The notes under the pieces were generated by a model. That model was not told the DNA's origin and made no database searches. It saw only the letters and a list, made by a program, of their open reading frames with translations. Shown in pieces: positions 36,284-48,039 of a DNA stretch of 64,000 nt (positions within the stretch are counted from its first letter, which is position 1; each line of letters opens with the position of its first letter). Both the position numbers and the translations under genes were made by a program. Origin of the DNA: Trichobilharzia szidati (lineage: Eukaryota; Platyhelminthes; Trematoda; Strigeidida; Schistosomatidae); NCBI GenBank assembly GCA_944472155.2, contig OX235277.1, forward strand, positions 22,578,804 through 22,642,803, read 5' to 3'.

Positions 36284-36874
36284 CATAAAGGGACGACCGT
36301 GAGGCCGCCCAACTGGCAAAAATACTACGCGTCCGAAGGCACCTAATTAGGGTCCGTTGCGAGTTTCAACCCATCGAGGTGCAGTGGTCAGCCTCCACCC
36401 GTGGTCAGAGCACTCTTGATCACCCTGAACCCGGCACCAGTTGATTTCATAAAATTTCCTCAAAATATTACTCTACGGAAAGAGGATATTTTTGATTTTC
36501 AGGTTTGTGATTCAGAGTTTATAGCTCCTACTTCTCACATTTGATTACTCTAATGTACTAATGCTACACCAATTTTTTTTAACTACTATCCGTGTTCATT
36601 TCAACTATGTAATGTTGCCTGAAATTGATTATCCACTTGCTAACGTTCACATCCGATGAGCTAAGCGTTTTGAATAATGCTCGTCATCCACTCTCTGATG
36701 TTATCATCCTTCTGACAACACGATGAATGGAAATAATTCGAATGATTTTCAGAAAAACTAAGAAGGTTGATCACTATTTCATCAGTATTTTGTATTTAGT
36801 GGTTACATGATATGAGTCAGTTTGATTAGTGAAAGACGGTGAATAGTTCTAGTTGCAATCATTTTGCCACACAG

Positions 36875-36910
36875 TATTCAGTATTGTATTCTCAAAACTC
36901 ATACACCGAG
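36875..36910 (+). other. isolated 36-base exon-like block, plus strand
   Basis: It has a fair acceptor (caatcattttgccacacag) and donor gtatgt, a length divisible by 3 and an open phase 1. It is the best plus-strand candidate inside the gene A span and serves as a reminder of the false-positive rate. Confidence 0.2.
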
Positions 36911-38229
36911 GTATGTGAGACACAGCTAATAAACAATATGTCATCAGAAGTATCCTGAATAGGCATTCTGGTTGAATGAAACTCACAACTTACTTTTCGT
37001 CTCTGATATGATGAGTGATGTAAGTAAAAAAAAAACAGGCAAATTTGCGATCATACTTTGTGATCCCGAATCACATAAATTGTTAGAGGAAATAAAATGA
37101 TACTAGACACCACTTTCTTTTATCGAAATCATTTGACAGTGAGTTTGGAATTCCTCACCAAATTGACTTTGTAAGTCGATAGTATTTCTAGATGGAGAGG
37201 TGTTTTGCTACTGTGGGTTTGGAATTATTGAGATCATTACTATGCTTAGCCATTTTCGGGAATCAATATTCTCCTTGAAATGACTTTTATTAACTACCTT
37301 GATTGAACAACTGCTCTATAGTTGTTTTGTTCACAATTCTATTAAGACCTCCTTGATTGCTCTCACCTTTTTGATATTTTCAATTTCAGTTGTTTAAATT
37401 TGCGAGCAAACATGGCTACATGTGATATCTGATGGCAGCGCACTCACTCCAGGTCCAGGTATTCAAAGAGCTTGAAACCATGAAAGTATTGAATTCAAAA
37501 TTAACAGCTGCTTCATGGTGACACTGCTTAATGCGTCATCTAAGGGGTTCTCTGATCGTTCTTTTGATAATTGTGGCCACAGTGTTGGAAACGCGGCAGA
37601 AATATATATCTCCATGTCTGCACGATCTCCTGTAATCATCATAGATGTCGTTCGGTTTCAAAAAATGACTATGAATTGGATGTATTTTTTGTATTACTCG
37701 GTTGGTTGAGTTGTTATCAAAAGTAATACAACTGAATGTCATCTCAATGTTATGCGAAAGTAAAATTCACCTTCGTTTGCACTGAGTACTCTTAGATGCA
37801 AACGCGGCTGACGTTTATGCAGGATGTAATCAGTATAAGAGAACTTTGGTTTCTTAGCAAAACTTCACTTTTGCAGCACACTTTGGAAATTTCAATTTTA
37901 AAAGTTTTTTTTGGAATTCTTTCAATAAACCATATGATAAGTCCTTAATCTTTTCGTAGTCTGTCATGTATTTTGATTTGATAACGTTCCATAATTCAGA
38001 CTTACCAAATTCCCCTGAATAGATGTAAAATTTACTGATCAATGAGATTATTGTCTAATATGAGCTGTCTGGTAGTTTTTCACTGACATTCAATTGTGAT
38101 GAGAACCAGAATGACAAAACGAAATTTTCAGTGCTGACTCCAATGTTTTCAAACAGTATGAATTCGGTATTTTGCTAATGTCATAGAGTGTTTTAGGACA
38201 AAGAGATTTCACCAAAACCATCAACTCAC

Positions 38230-38235
38230 ATGAAA
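38230..38235 (-). CDS. candidate 6-base micro-exon of gene A
   Basis: The minus strand reads TTTCAT between a strong acceptor (gaatatctctgttttgatag) and gtgagt. Phase 1 compatible with the exons at 40260 and 35479. Confidence 0.5.
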
Positions 38236-38439
38236 CTATCAAAACAGAGATATTCACAGACTACACTACACAGTTAAGTAATAATTAAGAATCTAAACTC
38301 TTGGGTGAATTAGCTTATTCATCAAATGCTTCTTTGTTTTGACCCTTCTACCTACTTAAAATATTATTTTCGAATATCCAGTGAACAAACAGATGCAAAA
38401 CACATGACTAATAATCTGCTGCAACAATTTTTAATATTG

Positions 38440-38960
38440 AAAATAATTAGTCATATACAGCATGTGAGGAAAAATACAGGGCTCAGCTACGAAATACCTA
38501 ATGTTAGGCTGCCAAGTGCAATCAACTTTGGGACTAGGTCCCGTGCTATTCGGCACTTACCAGTCAGCAAGGCCTACCTGCAAACTTGAAAGAACTCATG
38601 TCAGTCATGAGATTTCAGCCGGCATCATCCAGTGCTGCGATCATAGACCTTACCACGGAGCCATTCGGTCTGCCGACTGACCTCCGGTAGGACTGTACTG
38701 GATACTTTGGTTTAAATGTAGTTGATAAGCAGTGTGACGTGTCTAGTATTTTGTTTGGTGTAAACTGATGCAGATACGCCTTGCTGATGAGCGCCAACTA
38801 GTACGAAACCCAGGTACAGACAGGGTTTCCTACCGATTGTCTCCAACCATCTAACAGAGTCAAGTTTGAAATGTCTCGAATAATAATCACCTGAAATTGT
38901 GCCTTCTGTCAACAAGCAGCTAAAATACTCTTCGGGAGTAAAACAATTGGTGTGGTACTT
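38440..38960 (+). mobile_element. repeat-like unit carrying a type I hammerhead
   Basis: A less AT-rich stretch than its surroundings, with several inverted words (gtcagtcatgag near 38.6 kb) and a hammerhead motif at about 38.78-38.83 kb. No tRNA-like boxes are obvious. It is probably a retrozyme-like or satellite-derived short element; the boundaries are approximate. Confidence 0.45.
38775..38840 (+). ncRNA. type I hammerhead ribozyme motif
   Basis: CTGATGA (38784-38790), a GCGCC-AACTA loop with a shortened 3-prime strand of stem II, then CGAAAC. Stem III is a perfect six-base hairpin, AAACCC (38806-38811) with GGGTTT (38823-38828), and C38829 is at the cleavage position. Stem II has lost bases and stem I is weak, so activity is uncertain. 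Confidence 0.6.
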
Positions 38961-40259
38961 CAAAGCGAATGAAGTCATATAGCTGATTACACATCGGTTG
39001 ATAAAGCCATGAAAATTCTAAGCACATAGTTTTGCGATTAATTAGTACTTGCAGATAAACGCCTATAAATATTTTCACACCATACTTATCAGTTTTAAAA
39101 ACTGAATAATGTGGTCAGCAGTAGAATATTAGACATGGTAGATAGAATACAAGTGAACTGTAAAGCCTGTCAGTAGTTATTATAACTTGGACAAGCTGAC
39201 ATTGAGCTTTCAGAAGGAAAGTACGGAAGTGGATCTTCGAAGACCACAAAAATTAATACAAATAGTGACCAGAGTATAAGCAACTTATGTGACTGAATTA
39301 AAGACCATATGAACTGAACAAGAGAGTGAGCTAATCCGTTTTCAAATCTGAAAGACAGAGAAACAACCAATCCATTCGGTACTGCAATTATGGAAATAGG
39401 GAGGGAATATAACTAAAATACTAGTGGAGGTTTCTGTCAGAATGGGCGGAAAACATTCCTCAACAAAACACTTTCTTTAAAATTTTTCGCCCCTTGTACT
39501 ATTGCAATGCTAAGTCCAGTAAATTCAGTGTGCATGTGCAAATTGAACTGGTATAGTGGAGACAGTTGCATACGTAGAACGAAGTGGCAAGTGCACCATC
39601 ACCTTTCTACGTACTGTGATTAATTAGGAACTCCATGGTGGAATAGCTGGTAGTCATGGAGCAGAATGTCGATATGCATACAGACTTTCTAATTCTACGC
39701 GAGTGTTGTAGTTTAAAAGCTGTCAATTGCTGAACATATTTGAGGAAGTTAACATCAAGCAATTGTGTAACCTAATCTGTTGGATTTGCTTGTTAATAAG
39801 TAGCTTGATTATGAAAAAGCGTCCGTTTGCTGAATTCTTCGTCTTAATTTTCAATATGACCTCATGAAATTATTTAATATACTTTTTATGATTATCATAA
39901 TGGGAACTTTCTGAATTGTAAAATGAAGAGATGGCTAGTAGCTAACCAGTGGAAGTACTAATTACGACGACATATGTTAAATATTGATGAAAAGCGTATT
40001 TGAAGATTATTGTGTAAGCGAATTGTTTTGCAGACAGGTTAGAGTATAAAGACATGCAGTGTCGACAACAGTAATAAGAATTCAAGGTTCAGGGTTAAAC
40101 CCTATCTTAAAGCAGTTGAAATTAAACTACTGTGCAACATAGTTCTTGGAAAACATCAACACATAAGAGGAATAGTTAGCTCAACTATATCTTGTCAATA
40201 AATATGATACAGTAAATTGCTTAAATAAAATAAAAACTGTAGAGCAAAATATGACTCAC
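38961..40259. other. no gene seen; intron-like
   Basis: No recognised gene or repeat. Confidence 0.35.
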
Positions 40260-40268
40260 GTTGTTTCA
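40260..40268 (-). CDS. candidate 9-base micro-exon of gene A
   Basis: The minus strand reads TGAAACAAC after a strong acceptor (cttattaacctggttatttcag) and before gtgagt. In phase 1 the TGA is split and not read as a stop; it reads KQ plus flanking codons. Confidence 0.5.
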
Positions 40269-40839
40269 CTGAAATAACCAGGTTAATAAGATTTTTGACG
40301 TTTTCTTCAACGAAATAATGTTGATTTTGATAGTCACGAGATGGGCGATCAATACATACTCCACAGTAGAGAAGATTAGAATTGCTTTCAGCAAAATCGA
40401 ATATTGTAGTCGAAAAACTTCAGCCATTTGGACCCTATTCATTTGAATGGAATTCGTTCACTGGCATAGTGGACAGTAAATACACTGGGTTATTTATCTG
40501 CACTGATGCTGGAAAAAGTATCATTAATGCCATCGAAACTAATACGTGTTCCAAATAACTGCGTCATAATAACTAGTTTAAGTGCATTTCACATCCTGAA
40601 AATGTTCGAATCAGTGAGAAAAGTGAGAAAAGAAGTCTCATCTTATGGTTTTAGTGTGCTGCTAAGTTTACAAGACATTCTAGTTTGAATGACTAGCTGA
40701 ATCTAATCGAAGGTGAATATATATGCAGACTAATTTCAAGTCAGTGCTTCTAAGTGGTTCACAGTCTGGGTACATGCGCCACTGACATCATTTTTAATGG
40801 CTTGCAGACCTTCATCTTCACCTGCTCACGCTGGACCAA

Positions 40840-41120
40840 TAGTAAAATTCAAATGGCTGGCCATAAAGCATAGCTGACAAACAGCTCTGGTTGTGTAGCG
40901 ACAGACAAATATCCATAGGGAAATGTAGATGGATTTGACATACACTGAGGAGTCATTCAAAGGAGATGTCACGTCGAATCTCGCACTTGAAAGGGAAGTG
41001 AAAGCTAATAGGCTAGCTTCGAAAGATCTCAGATGATAGGATAAAATAAATATTTGCTGTTGAAGTCCCATGTGATACTGGAGGCCTAATGAGGAATGAT
41101 AATAACAATTATAACAATAT
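40840..41120 (+). mobile_element. degenerate RTE 3-prime fragment
   Basis: It follows the order of the 25.3 kb copy: gatggatttgacatacactg, then a gacatcac-like stretch, gaaagggaag, and a tail with aataataac. It is heavily mutated, with no intact frame. Confidence 0.5.
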
Positions 41121-41431
41121 ATAGTGTTACAGACTGATTTTCCACCATTCCGGAAGTTCAAAACACAGTTCTGTTTATGAAGATTCGCTTTCTACTATAA
41201 TTTAGAAAACTTATTTTGAGGAATGGTGTAGTTTTCCTACAAACAGCGGATTATTTTAACTGTGATTACGCATTCAATGGATAATTCACACGAATGATTC
41301 AATTTCCAATAACGTCTGGCATGCGAATAAAATGGACACAGCATCTTAGATATTATATGCGTTTTCCTTTATTTGTGAATATGATTACAAGTGAATTTTT
41401 TGTTTACTTCACATTTTAAAATCATCCTTAC

Positions 41432-41440
41432 TTATTTGTG
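41432..41440 (-). CDS. candidate 9-base micro-exon of gene A
   Basis: The minus strand reads CACAAATAA after a very strong acceptor (ttaatctttttacattttag) and before gtaagg. Phase 0 would end in TAA, while phase 1, the phase of the other exons, is open. Confidence 0.45.
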   Translation of the reverse strand, partial: HK

Positions 41441-42092
41441 CTAAAATGTAAAAAGATTAACATCAAAACCACCAGATAGAAATAAAAGTTACTCATGGTA
41501 TTCGCGCAAAAATCACAAGTATAAATTGTTGAAATAACCAAGGTATATAAGCAAATGTTTTATGTGTGAGAATCTCGAACATTTGTTGACTGATGAATAA
41601 ATTAATATGAAACAGGAATTGTATAGAATAAAGGCGAATGTCACGGGTGTAGCTGCGACTAACACCTCTCATGCTTCGAATTATATTCACACTGACAAAT
41701 AGGAAGTCTCCAACCTGGTGCCTTTTCCTCAGTGGACTTCAACCTTATTTCGAACGCTGTGGTCAAAATAACCTTGCGACGAATTCTTAGGAAGAAGGAT
41801 GTGTAACCAACTTGACCAAACGAGTTGTCATGTTTCCGGTTATACGCAAATCTCACCAGTAATAAAAGACGCTTGCTGTCTATGTTTTTCACATGGATCA
41901 GCTGAAAGAACATCTAGTTTGAATCCTACTTCGTCGCTTCCACAGACTACAATATATATGCTAGGAGAAGTAGACAACGAGAGTATACATAATAAGTCCA
42001 TTGTTATTACTACTATCCCTATCAGAATAGATCTATATTTAATGTAAAAGTATGTGAAACAAAAGTTTTAGATTCTGAAAAATGAGACTTAC

Positions 42093-42101
42093 CCAAGATT
42101 T
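42093..42101 (-). CDS. candidate 9-base micro-exon of gene A
   Basis: The minus strand reads AAATCTTGG between a strong acceptor (gtgctttccatcacttcag) and gtaagt. Open in phase 1. This is one of the clearest single micro-exons. Confidence 0.55.
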
Positions 42102-42109
42102 CTGAAGTG

Positions 42110-43465
42110 ATGGAAAGCACACCATTGTTATGAACTCGGATTCAATGTAGGGACGAATTCACGAATATATGTGGAAATAAACTTATTTTGTTAATCGCCT
42201 GAAATCGTGGTAAGTGATTCAGGTTAAAATTAAACTTCTCTGGTGGTAGCATTCACCGTTACGATGAGTCTTAGAGGCACATGTTAGCACAAACATTCCT
42301 AGTTATAACTAAGAGTAGCTTTTGTGTAAGTGTAGAGTAGTAGGCTGAGAACATTTTCCTAATCGAATGTAGAATTATCAAACATCTGTGTGATAAAACT
42401 TGTTTAGTTAATTACCAATTCCGTTTCAAGTAAATTAATATTTCCTCTTGCAGTTCTTAACCATTTGTAGTGACATAATACACCGCAAATTAAGTGAAAC
42501 TAAGTGGGCACAGATTTAAGCGTGTCGAGACGCATTTTGCTAGTTGCAAACAGGAGTTTTTTTTCATTAGTTTACACTGGAACACTTTAATTCCACCAGC
42601 AGTCAACACTGGCCACACACAGTGGATGAAATGTGGAAAACTGATTTGCCAACCACGCATTTAACTGGAGGAGGAAGCCGTCTTCATTGCTGTCACTGTT
42701 GTGAAGATGCTCGCACTCCCACTCTAATTTTAAAAATAATAATTGGTCAGAGATTATCTGATTGATTCCACTTTAGTTTGCTTTTTAGATATAACACACA
42801 GTGAAACAGTCTCTTGGATGACATTTTGAAAAAAATTTATTCTTCATAATCATAGCACTTATAATCACACGACTTCGAAGTCCTGTGCCCAAGTTTTACA
42901 CATATATTATCACCTCATTGACCGTCTAAAGAGTGTTATTCAACAATGAATTACATTTAATTCAGTGACATTAAAATATTGAGTAGCCTATTATGATTGC
43001 AGTAAAAATATTAACCTGACGGGAGATAGGTCTTCTCCCACTCCTGGTAGAATGCCATACTGGATGTTCACTGGTTTGAATCCTACTGCTCCCCTGGTTC
43101 TGCCTGTAATCATCAACTGTTACTTCATTGTTACATAAGCATAAGCATAATACTTTCATCCATTTGGTTATGATTTCGAATCTCGTTCCACCCATTTCAG
43201 CTAGTGGAAATGAATGAAGTCATTAAGCCTCATGAACTAGGCATAACTGCTGGCCTGGCATACTGAAATCCATTCCAGATTGCTGAGTTTTAACATCACG
43301 TTTTTCAGGACAAATGGCTGTTCTTATTGAGTTGATGAGGTTTGCATTGGGCTTCACTGGTTCCAATGAAATCTGATTTATTGAATATGCATGCGCAGAA
43401 TACTGCAGCTACATTTCTACTTCAAATTATGACTATTTAAATATTAACTGAGAATTTTTACATAC
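42110..43465. other. no gene seen; intron-like
   Basis: No recognised repeat. A 12-base block before gtgata at about 42.9 kb on the minus strand has a stop in phase 1 and is not called. Confidence 0.35.
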
Positions 43466-43474
43466 CTTTCTCTT
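43466..43474 (-). CDS. candidate 9-base micro-exon of gene A
   Basis: The minus strand reads AAGAGAAAG between a strong acceptor (aattctgttaatttaatcag) and gtatgt. Phase 1 reads EK plus flanking codons. It lies only 85 bases from the next candidate at 43560. Confidence 0.55.
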
Positions 43475-43559
43475 CTGATTAAATTAACAGAATTAGATGA
43501 CTTTATTGAACACTCAGATAGGTTCGCAACTGTAGGATTGACAGTGAGACAAAGCTCAC

Positions 43560-43580
43560 CTGACATTAATGTTATAAATC
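43560..43580 (-). CDS. candidate 21-base micro-exon of gene A
   Basis: The minus strand has an acceptor ending ttatcctttgaggtttgag, 21 bases, and gtgagc. It has a stop in phase 0 but is open in phase 1 (about FITLMS). The acceptor contains an earlier AG, which weakens it. Confidence 0.35.
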
Positions 43581-44331
43581 CTCAAACCTCAAAGGATAAA
43601 CAGTTGCTCGCTGAACGAATCATATAAAATGTACCAATATATACTCGAAGATCCCTGTTGATTGACAAAGCTGTCTTAATCATCGCAAAATATTTGCACG
43701 CATATATTGTTGACCACACGAACGAAACCGAGATTTGTGTATGGTAATCCCTCATCGGTACAAATAACAATGTCTCTGACTTAAATTATTTAGAATAATT
43801 GGAGCAAAATCGGTTTCCCAAGGGTTTCCGATGTGTTCTACTAATGAGTTTTGACATATGTGGATTTGATTCCTGAAGAGTGTCACAGTTGATTGTCTCC
43901 TTCTTGTATCTGTGTAGCTTAACTTAATATTTTGCAGTAATAGAATCGCTAAAAACGAAAGATACAGAATCCAGGCAGTTTTTGTTCAACTTCCTCGTTT
44001 TCTCATATATATTCGAAACCACTTCTGAGTGGGCGAAAGTCCCCGTTGGTTATGGTGTTATTGAGTCGATGCTTGCATGAGCGCCTCAGTATTCCATCAG
44101 TATTTCGAGTAATGTTTTGGAGTGAGCTAAGTCCTCTGAGATTTGGAATGACATTACCTGAGTCTCGTAATGAATGGTGGTATAAAAAGGAACGGATACT
44201 CTATGTTCTTTCTGTGAAAATTGATTAGCCATATTTTAGATGTAATCGGTTGTTTCTGTTGAGAGATTTTCATAGACATATTTCAGGAGAAAGTCATTAA
44301 TTTTGCCGAAACAACAATGTTTGAAACTCAC

Positions 44332-44340
44332 CTTTAGTAA
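44332..44340 (-). CDS. candidate 9-base micro-exon of gene A
   Basis: The minus strand reads TTACTAAAG between an acceptor ending caactccctaatccttaag and gtgagt. It sits right at the edge of an old RTE copy, so its acceptor tract may derive from element sequence. Open in phase 1. Confidence 0.4.
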
Positions 44341-46170
44341 CTTAAGGATTAGGGAGTTGTAGAGATACTTTAGAGACATCAGTTGAAAATTGCATGTGTT
44401 GTTGATATTTCCTCGTTTTCCTCGTAGAATATAGGGAGGGCTTCAGTAGCACAACGCCATCCCACTCTACACTATGCATGTCACACGACTGACAAAAAGT
44501 CCCTATCGACTCTTCACACTTTCTCTTCCATGTGATACTTGGATTCACGACCAACTCTTCGTTCACCATTCGAGTTCCACTCGGGACACTGAATGTGAGA
44601 TCACTCAGTGATCTCCTTATAGTGTGTACCATCTGACTTAATTTCCGTCTACATATTTGTTGGGCAGTTAAATGTTGGTCTCTTCGTTGCCAGAGTTCTT
44701 TGTTCTTAGAACGTTCTGGTTGGCTATCTGATCTTCGGTCTTGAACGAAGGCAGCGGTTGACGAAATTTTGTGGTACCCATTCCAAATGTTTTTGGTGGT
44801 GTATGCGCCAAACCTCTGGAATATATAGAATCACTGACTAAGGATTAGTGTTGATGATGCTATTCCTGTTCATTATATACTGAGTGCGGCGGATTTCCAC
44901 ACTGATTTTGGAATAATGAAGGTCAGTCTTGCTTTTCCGATCCTACCTTTGAATTCCACATCCATTCTGTCTATGTTTGAGATGACGTTAACTAGCCAGG
45001 TAAGTGCAAGAAGCAACTTTCTCTATATTCCTCCGATGATAGGGGCTGTTAGTTAGATATCTTCACCACCACTGTATTCTCTGGGTTCAGGTGAAGTCTT
45101 CATTCCGCTGCCTCTGCTACACACTTGTTTGTTTTCGCCAGTAGACCTACGAGTTTATGTAAGATTATACATAAATCATAAACCATATGCAGATTTTCTC
45201 TTGTTGTCAGTTCAGTCAATGCCCGTATCCTTACTCCTTCACGGCGTAATGTATGAACAAGTCCACCACAGTCAGAAAGATTATCGGTGATGATGGAGTT
45301 TCAGAATTACTTCGGGATCGATGCTATCGAAGGTTTTTTCAAACCAATGAGGTCTTTCGGGGTTAGAAGTTGGTGACATTCTGTGCCATGTTCGATGATG
45401 ATATGAACTGCTACAACCTAGCCATTGACTGACTTGTTTCTCCTGGATCCACCTGCTGTCGGATGGAATTATGAATCTTATACATACTTCAGTCTGTCCA
45501 GGAAGACTCAATTTGTTGTTTTACTTTGGGTGAACATGTGACCTTCCTTGGTCGTTTCACAATGTCGTTTTCGTTTCGATCATAATATAGCTTTCCTTCT
45601 TTCCAAATCCTCTTCGCTATTAGCATGAGCATACCGGTTAGGACCTCTGGATCTGATTCAGTGTTTCTTGAAGGGATTGCATCTTGTCATGCTGATTTCC
45701 TGGCTTTCAGTAGTTCTATTGCTTTAAACATATCTGCTACTTTAGGCGGATTGCTGTTCACTGGCATTTCTGTGAATGTAGGTGATGTATCTGAGTGATT
45801 TGCAGGTGGTGTTTGATCTAAGGGTTCATTGACGCGACGCAGTTATTTAATACAGTCCTCCGAGTCTTCAGTTATCTGGAGGCTGTTCTGATTCAGTTGT
45901 TAGTGTATTTACTGGTAAATCGTCTTCACTTCTTTATTCAATGCGTTGCGGACTGAAATCATCTCCATAAGTTTTCCATCTTTGAACTGATTTCTCTTCC
46001 ATTTCACCATACTTCTCCTCTCTGTAAGTCTCCATGTGACTGAAGATATTTGTTCTTTGTATTTTCTTTTCTGCCTCTCGTAAGATTAATATTCAGGTTT
46101 CCTAGTATGCCACTTTCAGAGGGTCCCACTTTCATTAGAAGCAGTTTCCCACGTTAATGCTGCCTATTGG
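44341..46170 (-). pseudogene. RTE-clade LINE, old degenerate copy
   Basis: The minus strand shows remnants in order: the pre-RT linker (NPPKVADMFKAIELLKAR), motif A (FEKTFDSIDPEVILKL), a decayed motif C region in place of FADD (position about 45.18 kb), TNKCVAEAAE-like helix, and finally SLSDLTFSVPSGT and a WKRKCEESIGTFC tail. Many stops and shifts are present. It is the same family as the copy at 34.1-35.3 kb but older, and it lies inside one proposed intron of gene A. Confidence 0.75.
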
Positions 46171-46239
46171 ATGGAGGATATCATCATGAGCTTACATCAT
46201 TTAGAGAACCACTGGAAAACCTGGGGATAATAGACAGCA

Positions 46240-46268
46240 GTTTCGTCCTAGTTTGGGACTCTTCACAG
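46240..46268 (-). ncRNA. hammerhead-like core, minus strand
   Basis: The minus strand reads CTGTGAA, an AGTCC/GGAC stem II, then GAAAC. The first core strand is mutated (CTGTGAA for CTGATGA). Confidence 0.45.
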
Positions 46269-46327
46269 TACGCATCCACCGGAGTTTGAACCAGTAGGTC
46301 CTGGGTTCGAACCTCGGTGGATGGGCA

Positions 46328-46357
46328 CTAATAAAGAGTCCGAAACTAGGACGAAAC
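46328..46357 (+). ncRNA. hammerhead-like core, plus strand
   Basis: CTAATAA, an AGTCC/GGAC stem II, then GAAAC. The first core strand is mutated (CTAATAA for CTGATGA), so it is probably inactive. Confidence 0.4.
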
Positions 46358-46604
46358 TGCTGTCTATCATGCCCAAGTTTTCCAGTGGTTCTCCAACTAA
46401 TGTCAGTTCATGATGATATCCTCCATCCAATCAAAATAAATCCCTACAAAACCAATACTTGAAAATTCTGCCTATTGTCTCCAAAGTCTTTCTGAAGACT
46501 GACGTGTAGGTGTTCTTTCTCATTTTATCCTTCAGTTTCTGGATGATAAATCTGATTTGCGATCCATCTATGGGTTCTCTGAAGGCTTTAGTTGAAGTTT
46601 GATT

Positions 46605-46775
46605 TACAGCTTGATTCCACACCGTATTTTCAGTACAAGTATGGAATTTTCAGTGTGGATATCGGTAGCCCAAATTCAGGCCGACCATAGATATCGGGTG
46701 TGTGCCGGCAGGGGATCGAACCCCGGACCATGTGCATGGTCGGCGAGAGTCCTAACCACTGTGCCACCGACGCAC
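46605..46775 (-). mobile_element. tRNA-derived SINE, body type B
   Basis: The minus-strand head has tgcgtcggtggcacagtggt and B box ggttcgatcccc. The body has gatatctatggtcgg, then gggctaccgatatcc, and ends tgtggaatcaagctgtaaat. Same family as 36105-36283. Confidence 0.8.
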
Positions 46776-46799
46776 GAAAGATTTATCCGCAGATGAGGA

Positions 46800-47440
46800 G
46801 ACACCAGAGTTATGAACTTGAACTTGAAGGTCCGTTACACCAGATATAGTCTGAGCCTACAACTTCTCCTCTTCTTGATTTTATGTATACTTTCTTGAGT
46901 TTTTCGTGAAATCTATCTGATTTTTGTAGCAAACATCAAGAAATCAATGAAGATACAGAAGTCTGCAGACGTTTCACCGTTCTCATTCATTTCAGTGAGA
47001 GCCTATCGAACCATGATGGGTTCTCTTTTTGTGCTATCTGATCTCAATTCGGTCAGCATTCATAACACCTATTAATATTTCGATTTCTCCACTAGTGAAC
47101 AAGTTAACAAATCAAGGTTAAAAATTATATGTACAGATGTCTAGGTTCCGATTAAGTTTACGTGATGATTGCTATGTTTTGGTAAGGGCAAACTGATGCA
47201 CTTCAAAAGCTGAGAGCATTATATGGAAGCTGCAGTGACTTAGTTTATGTTTAATATAAGGCCAATACCGTGCTATCTATACAATTCCAAATATTTAGGC
47301 TTCCGCAAATGTTGAATACATAAAATATATACGAAATGAAAGCTGACATTCACAAGGACTGAAATAATCCGTGAGGAAGAATAAAACTCTGATTCACAGA
47401 AACTGAAGCAGAAATAACTACATAACATACGGTATCATGA
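46800..47440. other. no gene seen; intron-like
   Basis: No recognised feature. Confidence 0.3.
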
Positions 47441-47460
47441 CGACTGACCTGCCGGACAAT

Positions 47461-48030
47461 AGTCACTGAAGCTACAGACATCAGTCGGAAAATTTGCCTC
47501 TACTTATGCTCATTCGTGCAGAAACAATTCATTTTCACAAGTGTGTTCGTCTGTATATTCGAAAGACTTCCAACAAAATCATCATGAACACCGATTGAAA
47601 TGAAAAGATTGTTCCTGTTGGCGCTACATAATGTGACATGTCGTCGAAATAAATGCCGATTACGCCTTCACAACATACAAAATCTTATGAAAGTTGCTCG
47701 ACTGTTTGTACTGCAAGCTCATATTGTTATTTCAGTAAACCGATTATCTACAGAAGCATGACTATCGCTCTGAGAAGCAGAGATTGTTTCAACATCAGTA
47801 GCACATAGTTTACAATTATTTGAGATGAGTATTATTGTATTGCAAAACACAAAGTATGGATTCCACTTTTAGAAAGTATGCAGAAATTTTCGCTCTATTT
47901 TTAGATGGAATTATTCATGCCATGTCATTGAATTTATGTGATTATCAGAGTCTTACGAAATGCACATGTCTGTTTATGTAACTTTGTACTTACGATATTC
48001 TCCAAAGTGACAGATAAAAATGAATATTGA
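47461..48030. repeat. segmental duplicate, copy 1, with micro-exon
   Basis: Several ordered stretches match 52836-53265: tgaagct-ca-atatcagtc, atgctcattcgtg/atgcttatccgtg, gattatcagagtc, and the micro-exon with its flanks. The copies are about 5.2 kb apart in the same orientation, so an exon-plus-intron unit of gene A has been duplicated. Confidence 0.6.
47994..47999 (-). CDS. candidate 6-base micro-exon of gene A (duplicated unit 1)
   Basis: The minus strand reads AATATC after the acceptor catttttatctgtcactttggag and before gtaagtac. Its splice flanks match those of the exon at 53232, while the six coding bases differ. Phase 1 compatible. Confidence 0.5.
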
Positions 48031-48039
48031 ATTTGTTGT

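Larger units (their letters stand above)
46204..46398. mobile_element. palindromic Sm-alpha-like element with hammerhead core on each strand
   Basis: The left arm begins gagaaccactggaaaacctg and the right arm ends ttttccagtggttctc. The two arms meet at about 46300 between gcatccaccg and cggtggatg. Each arm carries a hammerhead-like core pointing outward, and ggttcgaacc, a B-box-like word, is in the centre. The arrangement matches the 27.1 kb element but is more symmetric. Confidence 0.65.

Noticed and set aside
36994..37002. Minus-strand 9-base block AGACGAAAA before gtaagt
   Set aside because: Good donor and fair acceptor, but joining it after the 38230 exon makes TAG; left out of the gene A chain.
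44995..45010. Strong donor word gtaagt at about 45.0 kb, plus strand
   Set aside because: It is part of the LINE sequence and recurs at the same place in the copy at 34.77 kb.
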